Shown: piece by piece, positions 32,757-41,193 of the stretch
Layout: every line of letters starts with the position of its first letter
How positions within the stretch are numbered: position 1 is the first letter of the stretch
NCBI GenBank assembly: GCA_050186725.1
Contig: JBFWYG010000010.1
Span: 1-64,000, forward strand
Reading direction: 5' to 3'
Length of the DNA stretch: 64,000 bases
From: JADJYF01 sp050186725
Lineage (GTDB): Bacteria; Pseudomonadota; Gammaproteobacteria; Ga0077536
Translations under genes and position numbers: made by a program
The notes under the pieces: model-generated
Database searches by the model: none
The model's input: only the letters and a program-made list of their open reading frames with translations
Told to the model about the DNA's origin: nothing

Positions 32757-33173
32757 CTCGGCGCGCGCCTGGTAGTCGTTGAAGGGCGGGTACATGGCGG
32801 CCATCTGCTGCCAGATGGCGGCGCGCTCGGCGCCCGCGACGACCCGCGCGCGGGCCTTGAACACGTCGTCCGCGACCTTCACCTCGCAGACCGGGTCCTT
32901 GCGCAGGTTGTGGTACCAGCCGGGATGCTTCGGGTCGCCGCCCTTGGAGGCGATGATCGCGTAGCCGCCGTCGACCTTGCCGTACAGGAGCGGCATCAGC
33001 GAGGGCTGGCCGGACTTCGCGCCCACGGTCGTGAGCAGGAGCGTCGGCAGCGGGCCGGGTCCGCCAGCGAAGGTCGAGTCCCACAGGTGGGCGCCGGCGC
33101 CGTCCTTCAGGTACTTCTCGCGGTGTTCTGCGATCCAGCCACTCTGGCTGGCCGCGACGATGGGATCACTCAT
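32715..33173 (-). CDS. Nitroreductase/deazaflavin-dependent oxidoreductase family protein
   Basis: 152 aa from ATG at 33173 with GAGGA upstream. A split-beta-barrel flavin-binding fold is indicated by LLLTTVGAKSGQPSLMPLLYG (about 57-77) and GGDPKHPGWYHNLRKDP (about 89-105), both typical of the DDN family. In actinobacteria DDN-type enzymes use F420H2 to reduce quinones or nitroimidazoles; whether this organism makes F420 is not known from this window. The 3' end overlaps the convergent LysR gene by 42 nt. Confidence 0.8.
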   Translation of the reverse strand: MSDPIVAASQSGWIAEHREKYLKDGAGAHLWDSTFAGGPGPLPTLLLTTVGAKSGQPSLMPLLYGKVDGGYAIIASKGGDPKHPGWYHNLRKDPVCEVKVADDVFKARARVVAGAERAAIWQQMAAMYPPFNDYQARAESREIPVIVLEPQR

Positions 33174-33274
33174 GGCGCTGTCCTCGCGTGTGTTTCGAGG
33201 CGCCATTGTCGTCGCTCGCCGCCGTCGGCGAAACCGACCGCGGCGGCCGGGCTTGCGGCTAGAATGACAGGACC

Positions 33275-34039
33275 ATGTCAGACGCCGCCCTGCTCGACGA
33301 ATTCATCGCGTTTGCCGCCGCGCCGCGCGGCCCGGTGGAGGGCGCCTTCCTGGTGGGCCGGGCGATCGACCCCGGCTTCGACGTCGACTGGTGCCGCGCC
33401 GAACTCGCGCGGCTCGCGAGCGGCGCCGGGCGCCACGCGCTCGAACTGGTCGCGCACCTCCGCGCGCAGGGCTTCACCGGCGCGAAGGACTACTACCGCG
33501 TGGGCAACAGCTCGCTGACCGAAGTGCTGCGCACCCGGCGCGGCATTCCGATTTCGCTCGCCATGGTGGTGGCGGGTGTCGCCGAGCAACGCGGCATGGT
33601 CGCGGTCGGCATCAATTTCCCGAGCCACTTCCTGGTGGCGGTGGAAGGCGTGCTGATCGATCCCTTCACCATGCTGCCGGCCGACCGGGGCGAGTGCGAA
33701 GCCTGGCTGGAGGCGCGCGGCATGGCGGTGGAGGGCGCGTTCAAGAGCGCGTCGGCCACCGAAGTGATGCTGCGCATGCTGAACAACCTGCGCCTGCTGG
33801 CGCTCGGACAGGGCGATCACAGCCGCGCGCTGGAACTCTCGGACTACCAGCTGGCGGTGGCCGCCGAGCGCCTGCCCCTGCATCTCGAACGGGTCGAATC
33901 CTGGCTCGCGCTCGGCGTGACCGGCATGGCGCGCCACGAACTCGAGAGCGCGCTCGCGCTCGCCGACAACGCGGCGCTGCGTCAGCAGATAGCCGCGCGC
34001 ATCGCCGCGCTCGAAAGCAGACCCTCGAGCCTAAACTAG
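33275..34039 (+). CDS. SirB1 family protein (transglutaminase-like plus TPR-like)
   Basis: 254 aa. The SirB1/transglutaminase-like core is visible in DYYRVGNSSLTEVLRTRRGIPISLAMVV (about 70-97) and VGINFPSHFLVAVEGVLIDPF (about 110-130). The typical catalytic Cys is absent here, as in many SirB1 proteins. The C-terminal about 90 residues are helical and TPR-like (LRMLNNLRLLALGQGD onward). In other gammaproteobacteria the gene often lies near prmC/kdsA, but not here. Function unknown. The stop overlaps the stop of the convergent membrane-protein gene by 4 nt. Confidence 0.8.
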   Translation: MSDAALLDEFIAFAAAPRGPVEGAFLVGRAIDPGFDVDWCRAELARLASGAGRHALELVAHLRAQGFTGAKDYYRVGNSSLTEVLRTRRGIPISLAMVVAGVAEQRGMVAVGINFPSHFLVAVEGVLIDPFTMLPADRGECEAWLEARGMAVEGAFKSASATEVMLRMLNNLRLLALGQGDHSRALELSDYQLAVAAERLPLHLERVESWLALGVTGMARHELESALALADNAALRQQIAARIAALESRPSSLN

Positions 34040-34818
34040 CCCGCGCGGGCGCCGTGCATCACGCCGCGCGCTTCGTGCGCGAGCAGGAGGTCGTGGTACA
34101 GCGCGATCAGCACGGTCGTGACCAGCGGCAAGGCGAGCGTGTAGAGCAGCAGCGTGCCGGCGTTCACCAGGAACACCAGCAGCGGGGCGTCCAGCGCGCC
34201 GCCGCCCATCCCGAGCGCCGACATCAGCGGCAGCACCTGGCCGAGCAGGCCCAGCACCAGGACCAGCGTGGTCGGCGCGGACACGACCAGCGAGGCGCGC
34301 CACCAGTGTCCGCGCAGCAGGTGGAAGCTGCGCTGGTGGCTCTCGACATAGCCACGGTCCTCGGCCAGCAGGATGATGGGATAGAGCATCAGCGCCACGC
34401 CCAGGTAGATCCCGGGCACCAGCAGCAGGGCCAGGCCGATGGTCACCAACAGTACGTAGAGCAGCGTCGCCGCCAGGGTGCGCGGCAGCAGGCGCAAGGC
34501 GCGCGTGAGTGCCGTGCCGAGATCCATGTCCTGGCCGTAGGCCCGCGCCCAGCAGCGCGCTGTCATCGCCAGCCAGGGCACCAGGCTCGCCGCCAGGCAG
34601 ACCAGGAGCGCGAGTAGCGCGCCGTCGCCCGGCGGCGGCGCATGCGCGGCGCCGCGCGTGGCGAGCAGCGCCGGCAGATGGGGCAGCAGCGCGATGGCCT
34701 GCGCGGCAACCGCGAGCGGCGCGCTCACGCCGAGCGTCTCGCGGTACAGCGCCACGCCGGTGGCCAGCACGCCGCGCGCCGACTGGGAAGAGGTCGGCAG
34801 ATGAAACCCGTCGCTCAT
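34036..34818 (-). CDS. Hypothetical multi-pass membrane protein
   Basis: 260 aa. About six hydrophobic segments are visible, including 63-82, 112-150 (with LVPGIYLGVALMLYPIILLAEDRG), 175-200 and 215-240. The GIYLGVALMLYPIILLAEDRGYVESHQRSFHLLRGHWWR stretch (about 134-173) resembles proteins of the glycerophosphoryl-diester-phosphodiesterase membrane-domain/DUF975-like type, an unassigned group of integral membrane proteins. No catalytic motif is seen. The gene is 51 bp downstream of the panE-like gene on the same strand. Confidence 0.65.
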   Translation of the reverse strand: MSDGFHLPTSSQSARGVLATGVALYRETLGVSAPLAVAAQAIALLPHLPALLATRGAAHAPPPGDGALLALLVCLAASLVPWLAMTARCWARAYGQDMDLGTALTRALRLLPRTLAATLLYVLLVTIGLALLLVPGIYLGVALMLYPIILLAEDRGYVESHQRSFHLLRGHWWRASLVVSAPTTLVLVLGLLGQVLPLMSALGMGGGALDAPLLVFLVNAGTLLLYTLALPLVTTVLIALYHDLLLAHEARGVMHGARAG

Positions 34819-34869
34819 GGCGTCCTCGTGTCGCCCGCGCCGACGCGCGTCGCGCAGTATAGGCGCGCC

Positions 34870-35907
34870 TCACGCATCCGCGGCCAAGAGCGGTGTGAGC
34901 GTCGCGAGATTGTCCTGGGTGATGCCGCGCCGGCCCGCCTCGATGTCCTCGACCATCGCCGCCAGCCGCGCGTTCAAGGGCGCCGGCGCGGCGCAGGCCT
35001 CGGCCTCGGCCGCGAGGTAGCCGTTCAGAAAGCCAATCTCGGTGCGCCGCCCGCGTTCGAGGCTCTGCAGCGCTGAGGGGCGCACCGCGCCATAGGGCGC
35101 GGCGAGCGCCGCCACCGCCGCGTCGCAGGTGGCGCGGGTCGTGGCATCGGCCGCGCGCGGCAGGTAGAAGCGGCGATGATCGATGACGACCTGTTCGAGC
35201 GTCACGCCGCGCGCCCGCGCGGTGTCCAGCGCCTCGCGGTAGGCGCGCAGGAAGAGCGCGCGTCCGTCCGCGCGCGCGACCAGTTCGCCGAGCGTGAGGC
35301 CGGACACCGCGCACAAGCCCGACACCGCGCAGTTCCACGCGAGCTTGGCCCACAGCACGCCGGTGATGTTCGCGCTGAGGGTGGTCGGCACCACGTGGTC
35401 GAGCAGGGCTTTCAGAGCGGTCAGCCGCGGCGTGCTGGCGGCGCCCGGCTGGCCGATGAAGATCTCGCCGCCGCTGGTGCGTCGGTACTCGCCCGGCGCC
35501 AGCATCTGCGCGCCAAAGGCCACGCTCGCGACCAGGGTGCGCGCCGCGCCGGCCAGGGCCGCGACGCGCTCGCCGACCATGCCGTTCTGGAACGTCACCA
35601 CCTGGCCCGTCGCGCTCAGTTGCGGCAGGCATTCGCGCGCCGCCTGTTCGACCGCGCCGGCCATCATCGCGAGCATGAGCCAGTCGCAGCGCAGCTCGCT
35701 CGGCAGTTCGCGTTCCGTGGTGTAGACCGCGGCGCGCGCCTGCTGGCGGCCTGCCGGCGTCTCCAGCACGAGTCCGCGCGCGCGAATCGCGGTGGTGATG
35801 GCCGGGTTGGCGGTCAGCAGCGTGACGTCGTGACCGCCCGCCAGCAGCGCGCCGGCCAGCACGCCGCCGACGCTGCCCACGCCGGCGAGGAGGATGCGCG
35901 CGCCCAT
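34870..35907 (-). CDS. 2-dehydropantoate 2-reductase (PanE/ApbA) family protein
   Basis: 345 aa from ATG at 35907 with CGGAG upstream; the open frame before it was rejected. The N-terminal Rossmann motif GVGSVGG (9-15), the TFQNGM motif and catalytic Lys in GVLWAKLAWNCAVSGL fit ketopantoate reductase, which uses NADPH to make pantoate for CoA synthesis. Members of this family also include unrelated 2-ketoacid or opine-type reductases, and no panB/panC lies nearby, so a biosynthetic panE role is not proven. Confidence 0.78.
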   Translation of the reverse strand: MGARILLAGVGSVGGVLAGALLAGGHDVTLLTANPAITTAIRARGLVLETPAGRQQARAAVYTTERELPSELRCDWLMLAMMAGAVEQAARECLPQLSATGQVVTFQNGMVGERVAALAGAARTLVASVAFGAQMLAPGEYRRTSGGEIFIGQPGAASTPRLTALKALLDHVVPTTLSANITGVLWAKLAWNCAVSGLCAVSGLTLGELVARADGRALFLRAYREALDTARARGVTLEQVVIDHRRFYLPRAADATTRATCDAAVAALAAPYGAVRPSALQSLERGRRTEIGFLNGYLAAEAEACAAPAPLNARLAAMVEDIEAGRRGITQDNLATLTPLLAADA

Positions 35908-36014
35908 GGAGCTCCGAGTGCGAAGGTTCTGCGTCGATTCTAGCGCGCGCGTCGCTTCGCCTGGGCGTGGCGATTTGCTGTAATCGAGGCTTCGCGTCAC
36001 GTCGGAAGCCGTCC

Positions 36015-36539
36015 ATGTCCCAACCGCTCTACACCGTCCGTCAGCTCGCCTACGTGGTGCGCGATCTCGATGCCGCGCTCGACTACTGGACCCGGGTACT
36101 GAAGGCCGGGCCGTTCTTCGTCGCCGAGCACTGTCCGCTGCTGGACCAGCGCTACTTCGGTCGTCCTTCCTGCGTGGATCTCAACATCGCGCTCGGCAAC
36201 AGCGGCGCCCTCCAGATCGAACTCATCCAGCAGTTGAACGATGAACCCTCGGTCTACCAGGAGTTCCTGGCCAGCGGGCGCGTCGGCGTGCATCACTTCG
36301 GTCTGATGCCGGTCGATTACGCGGCGACCTGCGCGGACTACCGCGCGCGCGGCCACGCGGCGGCGTTCCAGTGCACGGTGGGCGGCGCGGAACTGACCTA
36401 TTTCGACACCGTCGCGACGCTGGGTCATTACGTCGAGCTGTGGGACAACCACGCGGTGTTCAAGGATCTCTTCGACATGGTCGAGCAGGCGGCTCTCGGT
36501 TGGGACGGCCGCGACCCGGTGCGCGCGTTGCCGCTGTGA
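36015..36539 (+). CDS. VOC family protein (glyoxalase-like)
   Basis: 174 aa from ATG at 36015. The vicinal oxygen chelate fold is indicated by RQLAYVVRDLDAALDYWTRVLKAGPF (about 9-34) and VGVHHFGL (about 93-100), with a late TLGHYVELWD holding another His/Glu pair. This pattern matches the methylmalonyl-CoA-epimerase/glyoxalase-like group. Substrate unknown. Its stop overlaps the GTG start of the symporter gene (GTGA), so the two are translationally coupled. Confidence 0.8.
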   Translation: MSQPLYTVRQLAYVVRDLDAALDYWTRVLKAGPFFVAEHCPLLDQRYFGRPSCVDLNIALGNSGALQIELIQQLNDEPSVYQEFLASGRVGVHHFGLMPVDYAATCADYRARGHAAAFQCTVGGAELTYFDTVATLGHYVELWDNHAVFKDLFDMVEQAALGWDGRDPVRALPL

Positions 36540-37804
36540 CGACCGCCGCCGGCGCGGGGACTTCGTCCAGCCGCCTCACCCGCTTCATCCTGCTGGCGCT
36601 GGTGACGGGCGGCGCCTGTGGCCTGTACGTGCACGCAGCGCTGCCGGCCGAGGCAGAGCGCTTCGCCGCCAGCGTCCAGCTGTTGCCGCTGGCCTTCCTG
36701 CGCCTCATCAAGATGATCATCTCGCCGCTGGTGTTTGCCACGCTGACCGTAGGCATCGGGCGCATGGGTGACGTGGCGACGGTTGGCCGGGTGGGCGGCA
36801 AGGCGCTCGCGTGGTTCGTGTTCGCCTCGCTGCTGTCGCTGTCTCTGGGACTTGTGCTGGTCGGCTGGCTGGAGCCCGGCAAGGCCGTGCAGCTCGAGCC
36901 GCCGACCGCGGGTGCGAGCGGCGTGGAGCGCGGCGCGCTCAATCTGCAAGGCTTCCTCGAGCACACCATTCCGACCAGCGTGGTGGACGCGATGGCGCGC
37001 AACGAGATCCTGCAGCTGGTGGTGTTCTCGGTGTTCTTCGGTACCGCCATGGCGGCGCTTGGCGAACGCACGCGGCAGCTGGCCGACGTGCTCGACGCGG
37101 TCGGTCACGTGATGCTCAAGGTCACGTCCTACGTGATGCTCGCCGCGCCGTTCGCAGTGTTCGGCGCGATGGCCAGCGCGGTCGCCAAGGACGGACTCGC
37201 GGTGCTCGGCGCCTATGGCGTGTTCATGCTCGAGTTCTACGCGAGCCTGGGCCTCTTGTGGCTGGTGCTGATGGGACTGGGCGTGGCCATGCTCGGGCCA
37301 CGCGTGCTGCGCCTGGTGCGGCGTCTGCGCGAGCCGCTCCTGCTCGCGTTCTCGACCGCGAGTTCCGAGGCCGCCTATCCCAAGACCTTGGAGGAGCTCG
37401 AACGCTTCGGCGCCAGCCCGCGCATCGCGAGTTTCGTGCTGCCGCTCGGTTATTCGTTCAATCTCGACGGTTCGATGATGTACTGCACCTTCGCGGTGAT
37501 GTTCATCGCGCAGGTCTACGGCATCGAGCTCGCGCTCGGCGAGCAGCTGGCGATGCTCGCCGTGCTGATGCTGACCTCCAAGGGCATCGCCGGCGTGCCG
37601 CGCGCGTCACTGGTGGTGATCGCCGCCACCCTCGCGCAGTTCAACATCCCCGAGGCCGGCCTCCTGCTGCTGCTCGGCGTCGATCACTTCCTCGACATGG
37701 GCCGCTCCGCGACCAATGTCATCGGCAACAGCCTGGCTACCGTGCTGGTGTCGCATTGGGAGGGGGAGCTGAAGCACGACGCGCATCGAGAACATGCCCT
37801 GTAG
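36536..37804 (+). CDS. Dicarboxylate/amino acid:cation symporter (DAACS family)
   Basis: 422 aa from GTG at 36536, overlapping the VOC stop. The family hallmarks are present: the serine-rich re-entrant loop STASSEAAYPKTLE, FNLDGSMMYCTFAVMFIAQ in membrane segment 7, GIAGVPRAS in re-entrant loop 2 and DHFLDMGRSATNVIGN in segment 8. It should import C4-dicarboxylates or acidic/neutral amino acids with Na+ or H+ across the inner membrane. The stop TAG (37802-37804) is part of a REP head, so the C-terminus (EHAL) ends in the repeat. Confidence 0.9.
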   Translation: MTTAAGAGTSSSRLTRFILLALVTGGACGLYVHAALPAEAERFAASVQLLPLAFLRLIKMIISPLVFATLTVGIGRMGDVATVGRVGGKALAWFVFASLLSLSLGLVLVGWLEPGKAVQLEPPTAGASGVERGALNLQGFLEHTIPTSVVDAMARNEILQLVVFSVFFGTAMAALGERTRQLADVLDAVGHVMLKVTSYVMLAAPFAVFGAMASAVAKDGLAVLGAYGVFMLEFYASLGLLWLVLMGLGVAMLGPRVLRLVRRLREPLLLAFSTASSEAAYPKTLEELERFGASPRIASFVLPLGYSFNLDGSMMYCTFAVMFIAQVYGIELALGEQLAMLAVLMLTSKGIAGVPRASLVVIAATLAQFNIPEAGLLLLLGVDHFLDMGRSATNVIGNSLATVLVSHWEGELKHDAHREHAL

Positions 37805-37874
37805 GGCCGATTTCAATCGGCCACGCACGGCGCCTGGTGAGATGCCGTGCATGGCGGGTTGAAACCCGCCCTAC
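37801..37874. repeat. REP pair (BIME-like), 37801-37822 (+) and 37853-37874 (-)
   Basis: Inward-facing GTAG palindromes (stems GGCCGATT/AATCGGCC and GGCGGGTT/AACCCGCC) flank a 30-nt linker that itself has an inverted repeat GCACGGC / GCCGTGC. The left GTAG supplies the symporter stop codon. Confidence 0.88.
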
Positions 37875-37893
37875 AGCGCGCTCTAGCAAAACG

Positions 37894-37921
37894 GGGACAG
37901 ACCCCGTGCGGGGTCTGTCCC
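37894..37921. repeat. GGGACAGACCCC palindrome (second repeat family)
   Basis: A perfect inverted repeat with 13-nt arms around TG, ending 1 nt before the stop codon of the LLM gene on the minus strand. It directly follows a REP pair, so the two repeat families are adjacent here, as at 11700-11782. Confidence 0.82.
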
Positions 37922-37922
37922 G

Positions 37923-38831
37923 TCAATCGAACACCGCGAACAATTCCTCGAAGGCCTGCAGCTGGCCGCCGTTGGCGGAGCTCGGCACGAGTATCGGGGT
38001 CTTCACGCCGGCGTCGTACCAGCGCGCGAGCTCTTCGCGGATGCGCGACGGCGGGCCGGCCAGCGTGGTGTCGTCCAGCCACTGGTCGCTGAGCGCCTCG
38101 CCCACGCGGTCCAGCCGCTGCTCGGCGACGCAGCGTTCCACCGCGTCCATCTCCGCGCCGTAGCCGGCTTCGCGCCAGTAATTGCGGTAGTTGGGCAGCA
38201 GCGCGTAGCTCGACAGGGTCTTGCGGTTGATGGCGCGCGCGGTGGCGAGGTCGTCGTGCACGCAGGTCGGAATCATGTTGGCGATGAAGAACGCATCGTC
38301 GGCGCGCCTCGTAGCCGGCACCGTCGCCAGCGAGAAGGCCATGTGGCTGCGCGCGGCGTTGGCGAACACCAGGCCGTCGCCCAGTTCCACCGCGAGCGCG
38401 ATCATGCGTCGGCGCAGCGTCGCGAGCACCAGCGGCGGCAGGGCGCCCGCGCGATTCGCGGCGCGGTAGGCGGTGACGAAGGCGCGGGTGTCCTCCAGTG
38501 GCCTGCCGCCGGCGAGCCCGCGAGTAGCGAGCGAGGGCGCGTGGGCGACGCCGATACCGAAGCGGAAGCGGCCGGGCGCGAGTTCGTGGATGAAGGCGGT
38601 AGTCTGCGCGTAGTCCTCCGCCTGCCGGAAATAGATCGGCTGCACCGTGGTGCCGAAGGGAATGGTGTCGGTGACCAGCGCGAGCGCTTCGCACAGCGCG
38701 AGGCCGTCGCCGAAGCTCGGACAGTAGAGTCCGGCGTAGCCGCGGGCTTCGATTTCCTTGGCGAGCGCCAGCGTGCGCTGGCGACGGCCGGGGACGGCGG
38801 CGAGACTGAGAGCGGGTTTCGCGAGCGACAT
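37923..38831 (-). CDS. LLM class flavin-dependent oxidoreductase
   Basis: 302 aa. A luciferase-like TIM barrel: VTDTIPFGTTVQPIYFRQAEDYAQTTAFIHEL (about 53-84), GRFRFGIGVAHAPSL (about 87-101) and the conserved LVLATLRRRMIALAVELGDG region (about 134-153). The family uses FMN or F420. Substrate unknown. It may belong to F420-dependent relatives, but the cofactor cannot be read from sequence here. It is convergent with the symporter gene and lies 69 bp downstream of the helicase gene on the same strand. Confidence 0.83.
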   Translation of the reverse strand: MSLAKPALSLAAVPGRRQRTLALAKEIEARGYAGLYCPSFGDGLALCEALALVTDTIPFGTTVQPIYFRQAEDYAQTTAFIHELAPGRFRFGIGVAHAPSLATRGLAGGRPLEDTRAFVTAYRAANRAGALPPLVLATLRRRMIALAVELGDGLVFANAARSHMAFSLATVPATRRADDAFFIANMIPTCVHDDLATARAINRKTLSSYALLPNYRNYWREAGYGAEMDAVERCVAEQRLDRVGEALSDQWLDDTTLAGPPSRIREELARWYDAGVKTPILVPSSANGGQLQAFEELFAVFD

Positions 38832-38900
38832 GCCGGGCTACCTGCGCGGGTGGAGATGGCGGTCATTGTAGACCGCCGATCCGCGCGGGCGACCCGGCCG

Positions 38901-40256
38901 TCAGGCGGCCGGGCGACGCGGCGCCTGGGCGTGGCGGGCCTGGACGTTGCCGTTGACGTTGCCGTTGCCATTACCGCCGCCACCGCCACGCTTGCGGCGC
39001 CGCTTGCGCTGCTGGCCGCCGGGGGCGTCCTTGGTTTCCTTGCGCGGCGCAGCCGGCTGCTGCGCGCGAGCGCGGCGCTCCTGCTGCTCGGCGACGCGAT
39101 CGGCGCCGAGCGCCTGCGCGGTCTGCGGCACGAAGCCGGCGGCTTCCGCCACCGGCAGGCGACGCTTCACCAGCCGCTCGATGGCGCGCAGCTGCGAGGT
39201 CTCCTCGCGATCGACCAGCGATACGGCATGGCCGTCGGCGCCGGCGCGCCCGGTGCGACCGATGCGATGCACGTAGTCTTCCGGCACGTGGGGCAGCTCG
39301 AAATTCACCACCTGCGGCAGCTGGTCGATGTCCAGGCCACGCGCGGCGATGTCGGTCGCGACCAGTACCTGGATGCGGTTCGACTTGAAGTCCTCCAGCG
39401 CGCGGGTGCGGGCGTTCTGGCTCTTGTTGCCGTGGATCGCGGCGGCGTCGATGTCCTCGCGGGCGAGCTTCCGCGCGAGGCGATCGGCGCCGTGCTTGGT
39501 GCGGGTGAAGACCAGCACCTGGTGCCAGCCGTGGAGCTTGATCAGGTGCGCGAGCAGCGCCGGCTTCTGGTCCTGTTCGACGTGGTAGATCTCCTGGGTC
39601 ACGGTGTCGGCGGCGACGCGCTCGGGGGTGACGGTGATCTCCTGCGGCTGGTGCAAGAGGCCCTGCGCGAGCTGGCGGATGTCGGGATTGAAGGTCGCCG
39701 AGAACAGCAGGTTCTGGCGCTTGGTCGGCAGCAGCCTCAGCACCTTGCGGATGTCGTGGATGAAGCCCATGTCGAGCATGCGGTCGGCTTCGTCCAGGAT
39801 CAGCACCTCGAGGTGCTTGAAGTTGACCTCGCCCTGGCTGTGCAGGTCGAGCAGGCGGCCCGGGGTCGCGACCAGGATGTCCAGGCCGCGGCGCAGGACG
39901 TCGATCTGCGGATTGATGCCGACGCCGCCGAACACCACCGCGCTCTTGAGCTTGAGGTGCGCGCCATACTGCACCAGGCATTCCTGGATCTGCGCGGCGA
40001 GTTCACGGGTGGGGGCGAGGATCAGCGCGCGCGGCGCGCGGCGCTGTGCGTCCAGGTCGGCCGCCAGGCGCTGCAGCAGGGGCAGCGCGAAGGCGGCGGT
40101 CTTGCCGGTGCCGGTCTGGGCGGCGGCCATCAGGTCGCGGCCGGACAGCACCGCCGGAATGGCCTGGCGCTGGATCGGGGTTGGCGTGGTATAGCCTTGC
40201 GCTTCGACCGCGCGCAGCAGGGTCTCGGCCAGGCCGAGTGAGGCAAATGTGGTCAA
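38901..40256 (-). CDS. DEAD-box ATP-dependent RNA helicase, RhlE-like
   Basis: About 451 aa from a TTG start at 40256 (family N-terminus TTFASLGL) with AAGG about 9 nt upstream; the frame is open to 40583, but that part has no conserved features. All helicase motifs are present: Q motif GYTTPTPIQ, Walker A AAQTGTGKT, PTRELA, DEAD, SAT, and C-terminal ATDIAARGLDI and HRIGRTGRAG. The C-terminal tail is basic then Gly/Asn-rich (RKRRRKRGGGGGNGNGN), a usual RNA-binding extension. Role: RNA unwinding in ribosome assembly or RNA decay in the cytoplasm. The RhlE assignment rests on overall style; other DEAD-box subgroups are possible. Confidence 0.88.
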   Translation of the reverse strand: MTTFASLGLAETLLRAVEAQGYTTPTPIQRQAIPAVLSGRDLMAAAQTGTGKTAAFALPLLQRLAADLDAQRRAPRALILAPTRELAAQIQECLVQYGAHLKLKSAVVFGGVGINPQIDVLRRGLDILVATPGRLLDLHSQGEVNFKHLEVLILDEADRMLDMGFIHDIRKVLRLLPTKRQNLLFSATFNPDIRQLAQGLLHQPQEITVTPERVAADTVTQEIYHVEQDQKPALLAHLIKLHGWHQVLVFTRTKHGADRLARKLAREDIDAAAIHGNKSQNARTRALEDFKSNRIQVLVATDIAARGLDIDQLPQVVNFELPHVPEDYVHRIGRTGRAGADGHAVSLVDREETSQLRAIERLVKRRLPVAEAAGFVPQTAQALGADRVAEQQERRARAQQPAAPRKETKDAPGGQQRKRRRKRGGGGGNGNGNVNGNVQARHAQAPRRPAA

Positions 40257-40408
40257 TGTATGGAACCTTGCGAAAGTGCCGGCACGCGCTGCCGGCGATG
40301 CGGGTGTGTCGAGACGACGCGCGTTGTCAGGGCGGGCAGGACACCAGCGGCACGTCGCCGCTGCGGCGCCAAGCTTAGCCCATATGGCGGCCGCAGGCGA
40401 GGCGCGCT

Positions 40409-41011
40409 TCAGTTCATGCGGATGTTGAAGGCCACCGAGACCCGCGCTTCGTCGGTCTGGTTGGGCGTCACCCAGTGCCGGAGCCAGCCGGGGAAGAACA
40501 GCACGTCGCCCTCCGCGGGCGTGATGCTCACGGCCTGTTCCATCAGCGGCGTGCTGGAGCCGAGCTTGGTGAAGCAGCGCCAATGGGAGGTCGGGCTGCC
40601 TTCGCGCGCATCGAGAAACTGGATCATGCCCTGGTCGGCGCGGTCGATCTTGAGGTAGACGCAGCCGGACAGCACCGCGTCGGGATGGGTGTGCAGGCTA
40701 TTGAAGTTGCCACGTCGGTTGACGTTGGCCCACAACAGGCCGTCGTCGAACACACCGCGCGGCGAGAATTCCGGCGCCACCTGGTTGGCGAGCGCCATGA
40801 TGCGGCCGATGAGCCAGCCGAACTCGGCGTGGCGATAGAGGTCGTCATCGCTCTGCCAGCCGCCGAAGTTCGAGCGCTCGACACCCTCGGCCGCCGCTTC
40901 CAGCGCTTCGATGCGAGCCAGCATGGCGGCGCGCTGGGCAGGCCAGTCCGGGGTATCCGCCGCCAGGTTGGTCCGCCACACCGGCGTATAGAAGAGCCGC
41001 ATTTCCTGCAT
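40409..41011 (-). CDS. 2OG-Fe(II) oxygenase family protein (TIGR02466 type)
   Basis: 200 aa from ATG at 41011 with AGGAGG. The Fe ligands are His109-x-Asp111 (HTHPDAVLSGCVYL) and distal His179 (RHWVTPNQ), with a 2-oxoglutarate-binding Arg190 (ARVSVAFNI). WANVNRRGNFNSLHTHP and LFFPGWLRHWVTP match the TIGR02466 family of uncharacterised oxygenases. The substrate is unknown. The 182 bp between it and divergent paaA hold an AT-rich stretch with a possible paa promoter. Confidence 0.82.
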   Translation of the reverse strand: MQEMRLFYTPVWRTNLAADTPDWPAQRAAMLARIEALEAAAEGVERSNFGGWQSDDDLYRHAEFGWLIGRIMALANQVAPEFSPRGVFDDGLLWANVNRRGNFNSLHTHPDAVLSGCVYLKIDRADQGMIQFLDAREGSPTSHWRCFTKLGSSTPLMEQAVSITPAEGDVLFFPGWLRHWVTPNQTDEARVSVAFNIRMN

Positions 41012-41095
41012 CGCGAGCCTCCTGTGTCGCGCGGTGGTCGTCATGGTCGAAGCCGCGATTCTAGGGCAGGTCGATGGGGTGGCGCAGGGTCTCTT

Positions 41096-41140
41096 TTGCT
41101 ACAAAATTCTTGACCCGTCGGATTATTCTGTAATACGTTT
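41096..41140 (+). promoter_or_regulatory. Candidate paa operon promoter region
   Basis: An AT-rich island directly upstream of paaA. TTGACC (41110-41115) is a good -35 match; TGTAAT (41129-41134) and TAATAC (41131-41136) are possible -10 boxes, but both spacers (13 and 15 nt) are short. CAAAA and TTTTG at the two ends form a distant inverted repeat that could be part of a repressor site for PaaX. Weak evidence. Confidence 0.3.
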
Positions 41141-41193
41141 TGCCCATCCGCCGCGGGCCACGTCACCCGCCCCACCACACGAGGCTGCCCCCC

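Noticed and set aside
34031..36016. A 661-codon minus-strand open frame across two genes
   Set aside because: Out of frame with the clear PanE-like and membrane-protein genes on the same strand; the product is Arg-rich and has no domains.
38256..40241. A 661-codon plus-strand open frame
   Set aside because: Shadow of the DEAD-box helicase and LLM genes, whose motifs are complete on the minus strand.
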